Shown here: positions 60,019-64,000 of the stretch, in pieces
Position numbering within the stretch: position 1 is the first letter of the stretch
Layout of the letters: each line of letters begins with the position of its first letter
Source of the DNA: an uncultured Opitutia bacterium
GTDB lineage: Bacteria; Verrucomicrobiota; Verrucomicrobiia; Opitutales; Opitutaceae
Direction: 5' to 3'
NCBI GenBank assembly: GCA_903872505.1
Contig: CAIQKV010000028.1
Coordinates: 1-64,000, forward strand
Length of the DNA: 64,000 bases
Notes under the pieces: model-generated
What the model was told of the DNA's origin: nothing
What the model saw: the letters and a program-made list of their open reading frames with translations, nothing else
Database searches by the model: none
Made by a program: the position numbers and the translations under genes

Positions 60019-61221
60019 ATGACCCACCGCGAACGCATGCTGGCCGCCATCCGCGGCGAACCCACCGACCGGATTCCCTGGGCACCACGGATGGACCTGT
60101 GGTGCATCGCCCAGCGCGCCCGGGGCACGCTGCCGGACCAATTCGAGGGACTGGATACGGCCGGCCTGGCAGACGCGCTGGACCTGGGGTGCCACGCGGT
60201 GCGCGCCGACTTCACCCCGGCACGGGATCCGTGGGACTTCGCCTTGCGCGGCCTCGGGATCGAGAATCACCCGGACTCACCGTACCGGATTGAGCTGCGG
60301 GGGCTGCCGATGGAGTTCAGCCATAAGGGCGACACCTACCGGACGCGGATCCAAACCTCCGCCGGCGAGGTCAGCTGCTCCCTCGCGCACACCACCGAGA
60401 TGCGGCGGGAGGGAATTTCCATCCCCTGGGTGGAGGAGTTCGCGATCCGCTCGGTGGGGGATTGCGACGCCGTGGCGGAGGCCTTCGAGCACCTCGTGGT
60501 GGTGCCCACGCCCGACGCCTACGCGGCGTTCCGCCGGCGGATTGGCGAGCGCGGGATCGCGGTGACCAACGGCCTGCTCGGCGCCTCGCCCATGCACGGC
60601 ATCCTGCACGACCTGTTGCCGCAGGAACAGTTCTTCTACCTGTATGCGGACGAGCGCGAGGCGATCACCCGGCTCGCCGCCCGGATGGAGCCGTTCTGGG
60701 ACCGTGTCCTGGCCGCGGCGCTGGGCTGCGAGGCCGAGGTCGTCTACTGGGGCGCGAACTATGACCAGAACCTGACCTGGCCCCCGTTTTTCACGGCCGA
60801 GGTGGCGCCCTGGCTGAAGCGGTCGGCCGAGCGCGCCCATGCGGCGGGAAAGTTTTTGCTCACGCACACCGACGGCGAGAACCAGAAGCTGCTGCCGCTG
60901 TATCCCGCCTGCGGGTTCGACGTGGCGGAATCGGTCTGCACGCAGCCCATGACCCGCAGCACGCTGCGCGAGGTCCGGCAGGGGATGGGGCCGCGGACCA
61001 CGGTGTGGGGCGGAATTCCCTCCGTGGCCCTGATCCAGGACCAGATGGATGACCGCGCGTTTGAAAAATACCTCGACGGCCTGTTCGCCGAACTCGGCGC
61101 CGGTGAGCGCCTGATCCTGGGTGTGTCCGACAACGTGCCCCCGGATGCCGACTTGAAACGTCTCGACCGGATCACGGAGCGGGTCGCGGCCTTCGGCCCG
61201 GTCCGTCCGCCGGCGGCGTGA
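60019..61221 (+). CDS. Uroporphyrinogen-decarboxylase-fold protein (URO-D superfamily)
   Basis: This 400-residue protein has the URO-D superfamily start RERMLAAIRGEPTDRIPW and a barrel core with YWGANYDQNLTWPPFF, KFLLTHTDGENQKLLPLY and WGGIPSVALIQ. In contrast to HemE, these uncharacterised members usually act as corrinoid methyltransferases or unknown enzymes. His, Asp and Cys placements (HTDGE, VAESVC) fit the methyltransferase branch. It begins 13 bp after the metal ATPase. Confidence 0.8.
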   Translation: MTHRERMLAAIRGEPTDRIPWAPRMDLWCIAQRARGTLPDQFEGLDTAGLADALDLGCHAVRADFTPARDPWDFALRGLGIENHPDSPYRIELRGLPMEFSHKGDTYRTRIQTSAGEVSCSLAHTTEMRREGISIPWVEEFAIRSVGDCDAVAEAFEHLVVVPTPDAYAAFRRRIGERGIAVTNGLLGASPMHGILHDLLPQEQFFYLYADEREAITRLAARMEPFWDRVLAAALGCEAEVVYWGANYDQNLTWPPFFTAEVAPWLKRSAERAHAAGKFLLTHTDGENQKLLPLYPACGFDVAESVCTQPMTRSTLREVRQGMGPRTTVWGGIPSVALIQDQMDDRAFEKYLDGLFAELGAGERLILGVSDNVPPDADLKRLDRITERVAAFGPVRPPAA

Positions 61222-61266
61222 TGGTTTTTCGTTCCGCGCTCCGCCAGCGCGGATGGACGGATCAAA

Positions 61267-62070
61267 TCACCGGCCGGCGGCGCGGAGAATCCCGTCATCG
61301 GGCCCCACCGGGCAGGCATGGGTCTCCGCCCGGGAGGTCAGCCCCATCGAGTCCTTGTAGCCGATCTGCAGCAGGGGGTTGGTGAGCGCGTTGTAGCACA
61401 TGATGACGGACCGGCGGTGCTTGGCGGAAAGATTCGGCCCCGAGCAATGCAGGAGGTTGCTGTGGAAAAACAGGACCGAGCCGGGTTTCATCTCGCAGTA
61501 CACGCGCTCGAACAGCGGCTCGAGCGCCTTGATGCGCACGGGATCGATGCCCGTCTGTCCGCCAAACGCGCCATGGGTGACGCGACCGAGGCGATGCGAA
61601 CCCCGGAGGACCTCGAGGCAGCCGTTTTCCCGCGTGGCAGGATCGAGTGCGGTCGAAGCGCTGATCAGGCGCGGAAAGGCAAACCCCTGATCATACCAGT
61701 AGCCGTAGTCCTGGTGCCACTCCCAGGCGCCGCCGGTGCGCGCTTCCTTCAGGATCACCTTGCCATGGAAGAAGGCGATCTCCTCGCCGAGCAGGATCCG
61801 CACGTTGTTCACGAGGCGCGGATTCGTGGAAAGCGCGGACCAGATGTCGGTGCCGGTCTCGAACCAGATGGCGAGCTTGGCCGCCTTGCCCGTCGCATCC
61901 TTCGGCGCGACGGTGGTTTTTGCGACCCGGTCACCGTGCTCCACCGCCTCGAGCAACGAGGCGACTTCATCGGGCCGAAATACATTTTCGATGATCAGAA
62001 AACCATCGCGATGATACTGCTGGACGAGCGCGTCGTCCAAGCCACGGAGCGGGAGCGGGGTGGTTGGCAT
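61267..62070 (-). CDS. Phytanoyl-CoA dioxygenase (PhyH) family protein
   Basis: This 267-residue Fe(II)/2-oxoglutarate oxygenase-fold protein has HQD in WEWHQDYGYWYDQG near 117, the distal His in FFHSNLLHCSGPNLS near 205, and Arg in KHRRSVIMCYN near 220. The N-terminus YHRDGFLIIENVF is the classic PhyH opening. Substrate is unknown. It is only distantly similar to the 51136 protein. It is divergent from the GH31 gene with a 238-bp gap. Confidence 0.9.
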   Translation of the reverse strand: MPTTPLPLRGLDDALVQQYHRDGFLIIENVFRPDEVASLLEAVEHGDRVAKTTVAPKDATGKAAKLAIWFETGTDIWSALSTNPRLVNNVRILLGEEIAFFHGKVILKEARTGGAWEWHQDYGYWYDQGFAFPRLISASTALDPATRENGCLEVLRGSHRLGRVTHGAFGGQTGIDPVRIKALEPLFERVYCEMKPGSVLFFHSNLLHCSGPNLSAKHRRSVIMCYNALTNPLLQIGYKDSMGLTSRAETHACPVGPDDGILRAAGR

Positions 62071-62308
62071 GGGGTAAATGTCCGAAACAATGCGGGGGAA
62101 CGGGGAGGCGGGCCGGGGCTGGGGTCAGCCAGGGAGGCGGGTTGATATGGCGGGCAGAGGCGGGGTTGGCAATCCATCGCGGAGGGCAACGCGCGCCGGT
62201 GATTGAATGCGGGACATTTTCTGGAACTGCCAACCGGGCTTCCCTTCGCGCAGACGGCCGGATATGGCTGCGGCCGATTCTCCGTCCACCCGCAGTGATC
62301 CCTTTGCC

Positions 62309-64000
62309 ATGAAGATAGCCGCGAATCGCACGGCCTTCCTTGTACTATTGCTTTGCCTCATCCCCCTGGCCCGGGCGATTCCTTGTGATGTTACGACCTA
62401 CGAGCAAAAGTCTGGTTCGCTTGAGCTGCGTCTTTCCACTGGCGAGTTAGTCCGGGTGGACGCCATCACGGCGGACATGGTGCGGGTGCGCATCGCGCCG
62501 CAGGGTGCATTTGGCCGGTCGCTGCCGATCGAACTGGGTTTTGTGAAAGACGACTGGCCCACGGTCCCGCTGTCGGTGGAGGCAAGCGGCTCCTCCCTCG
62601 TCGCGCGCACTGAGCGCATGATGATCAAGGTGGCCCGCCATCCCTTCGGTCTTGAGTTTCACGACCGGGAGACAGGTTTGCTGACCCAACTGCTTCCGTC
62701 CCCGTCCAGGCCGGCCCCGGCGGCGGCCGTCCCTGCCGCCGGTTCGACGCTGATGTTTGCCATGCAGCCCGAGGAGCATTTCTTTGGTTTCGGCTTTCAG
62801 CGCGTCGGACTGGATGCCCGGGGCAGGCAGCTGCATTGGGAACGGCGGTTCCGTCATGGCGAGGCGACGGTGCCGTTCTTCATGAGCACCGCGGGTTATG
62901 CCATTTATTCGAACAACCCATGGGATCAACGGTTCGATTTCACCGCCACGCAAACAAAGGATGACACTCCCGCCCACTATGAGATCCAGATGACGGGCGG
63001 GCAGGCGGATTTTTACGTCCTGCGCGGACCGGGCTTCCGCGCCCTGTTGGATCGCTACACCCAGCTGACGGGGCGCCCCCAACTCGCGCCGCGCTGGACC
63101 ATGGGCCAGCATTACATCTGCCGGTACTACGAGACGCAGAGCGAAGTGCTGCGCATCGCCGCCGAGTTTCGCCGCCGGGACATTCCGTGGGACATGATCG
63201 GTCTCGAGCCGGGCTGGGAGGCCAAGTCCTACAGCATGGATTGGCGGTGGAGTCCGGAACGGTTTCCCGATCCCCGTGAGATGATCCAGCGGCTCGGTCA
63301 GGAAGGTTTCCGCTTTGCGTTGTGGGAATCGGGCGCGGCCCCGACGAAGGACTTCACGAGCCCGCATTTACGCAGGGATTGGTATCGGAAGCGAGTGGCC
63401 GCGTCGGTGGATCTCGGAGTGAAGTTCTTCAAGCAGGACGATCCCTATCCGCGCATGATTCGGAGCACCGAGCTGGAGGACGGTGTTCTCGCGGAAGATC
63501 AGATCGGGGACGACATGGGCGAGGCGAAGAACGCGGCCAATTCCCTCTACTGCGAAACCGCCGTCAAAGAGTACGAACGCCTTACCGGCGAGCGCGCCTT
63601 TTTCATCTTCAATTCCTACTTCGCCTCGATCGGCTCCCATCGCTGGCCCACCGCCTGGGCGGGAGACTTTGCCGCGGCGGATGGCTTGCTCAACGCCGGC
63701 CTTTCGGGCCACGCGATGGTCAGCCTCGACATGGACGCCGCAACCCTGGCCGGGATCCACTTTGGCTACCTGACGCCCTTTGCGATCGTCGATGCCTGGG
63801 CGTATTACAAGGAGCCCTGGCTTTATCCGAAATACCTCGAGCAGGCGCATCAATTCTACGCCAAGTTGCGCCACCGCCTTGCCCCCTACCTTTATTCGAC
63901 CCTCCACCAGGCCCACCGCACCGGCATGCCGATGATGCGGGCGATGGTCCTGGATCACCCGCACGACCCCGCAACCTGGAATCTCAATACGCAGCACATG
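62309..64000 (+). CDS. GH31-family glycoside hydrolase, 3' end beyond window
   Basis: This frame stays open to the window edge, giving 564 residues without the C-terminus. A signal peptide (MKIAANRT... ending LARA) supports ATG 62309 over the in-frame ATG at 62264. The GH31 N-terminal beta domain (EEHFFGFGFQRVGL near 150) leads into the barrel with QLAPRWTMGQHYICRYY near 260. The likely nucleophile is Asp377 in KFFKQDD, and GSHRWPTAWAGDF near 447 is typical of the family. It would cleave alpha-glucosides, alpha-xylosides or similar outside the cytoplasm. Confidence 0.9.
   Translation, partial: MKIAANRTAFLVLLLCLIPLARAIPCDVTTYEQKSGSLELRLSTGELVRVDAITADMVRVRIAPQGAFGRSLPIELGFVKDDWPTVPLSVEASGSSLVARTERMMIKVARHPFGLEFHDRETGLLTQLLPSPSRPAPAAAVPAAGSTLMFAMQPEEHFFGFGFQRVGLDARGRQLHWERRFRHGEATVPFFMSTAGYAIYSNNPWDQRFDFTATQTKDDTPAHYEIQMTGGQADFYVLRGPGFRALLDRYTQLTGRPQLAPRWTMGQHYICRYYETQSEVLRIAAEFRRRDIPWDMIGLEPGWEAKSYSMDWRWSPERFPDPREMIQRLGQEGFRFALWESGAAPTKDFTSPHLRRDWYRKRVAASVDLGVKFFKQDDPYPRMIRSTELEDGVLAEDQIGDDMGEAKNAANSLYCETAVKEYERLTGERAFFIFNSYFASIGSHRWPTAWAGDFAAADGLLNAGLSGHAMVSLDMDAATLAGIHFGYLTPFAIVDAWAYYKEPWLYPKYLEQAHQFYAKLRHRLAPYLYSTLHQAHRTGMPMMRAMVLDHPHDPATWNLNTQHM

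Noticed and set aside
57222-60215. Open frame of 997 codons on the minus strand
   Set aside because: It is antisense to the P1B ATPase and its neighbours. Its Gly/Arg/His-rich translation has no recognisable domain.

Overview
The window is high-GC bacterial chromosomal DNA. Dense polysaccharide and glycoside genes, Tat/Sec-exported proteins, many phytanoyl-CoA-dioxygenase-like and PIG-L-like proteins, and small coding-embedded palindromes suggest a verrucomicrobial relative of Opitutaceae. That assignment is an inference from gene content, not from a marker gene.

Left third (1-21047): one continuous redox locus. hypA and a partial gene run leftward. A divergent promoter drives a membrane-bound [NiFe] hydrogenase (small and large subunits, cytochrome b, maturation protease). 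The small subunit has all six proximal-cluster cysteines of oxygen-tolerant enzymes. There follow a monoheme cytochrome, a heptaheme NapC-like membrane cytochrome, two large fusions of multiheme cytochrome c (13 and 11 hemes) to cytochrome b, a second monoheme cytochrome, and an operon of tetraheme cytochrome, Tat-exported 4[4Fe-4S] protein, an NrfD-type quinone subunit with an inserted cyclic-nucleotide-binding domain, and a small unknown protein. After a DUF2339 membrane protein comes an octaheme MtrA/DmsE-like lipoprotein beside an MtrB-like outer-membrane barrel. I count 45 c-type heme motifs in these genes. The simplest reading is a route from H2 through quinone and periplasmic cytochromes to the outside of the cell, or the reverse. 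At least five promoters here share an array of GCGCAA-like boxes spaced 10-11 bp, and in four the array sits exactly 37 bp before a -10 hexamer, so the units look co-regulated.

Middle (21344-38860): a tandem pair of paralogous lipoproteins, a pfkB-type sugar kinase, tRNA-Glu, purC, a GH2 beta-mannosidase-like enzyme, a sugar ABC importer without its ATPase, cinA divergent from uvrC, a sialate O-acetylesterase, a DUF4139 protein, a peroxiredoxin and a CNNM/CorC-type membrane protein.

Right (38935-64000): an AT-richer orphan gene, then carbohydrate metabolism. This includes PIG-L deacetylase, NahK-like sugar kinase, GH116, a sugar nucleotidyltransferase, a GH38 alpha-mannosidase, sugar isomerase, enolase-superfamily enzyme, PhyH oxygenases, GH36-like alpha-galactosidase, a Gfo/Idh/MocA oxidoreductase, asparaginase, a P1B metal ATPase, a UroD-like methyltransferase-family protein and a truncated GH31 enzyme. 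Palindromic repeats occur between genes and, in frame, inside the nucleotidyltransferase and mannosidase genes.
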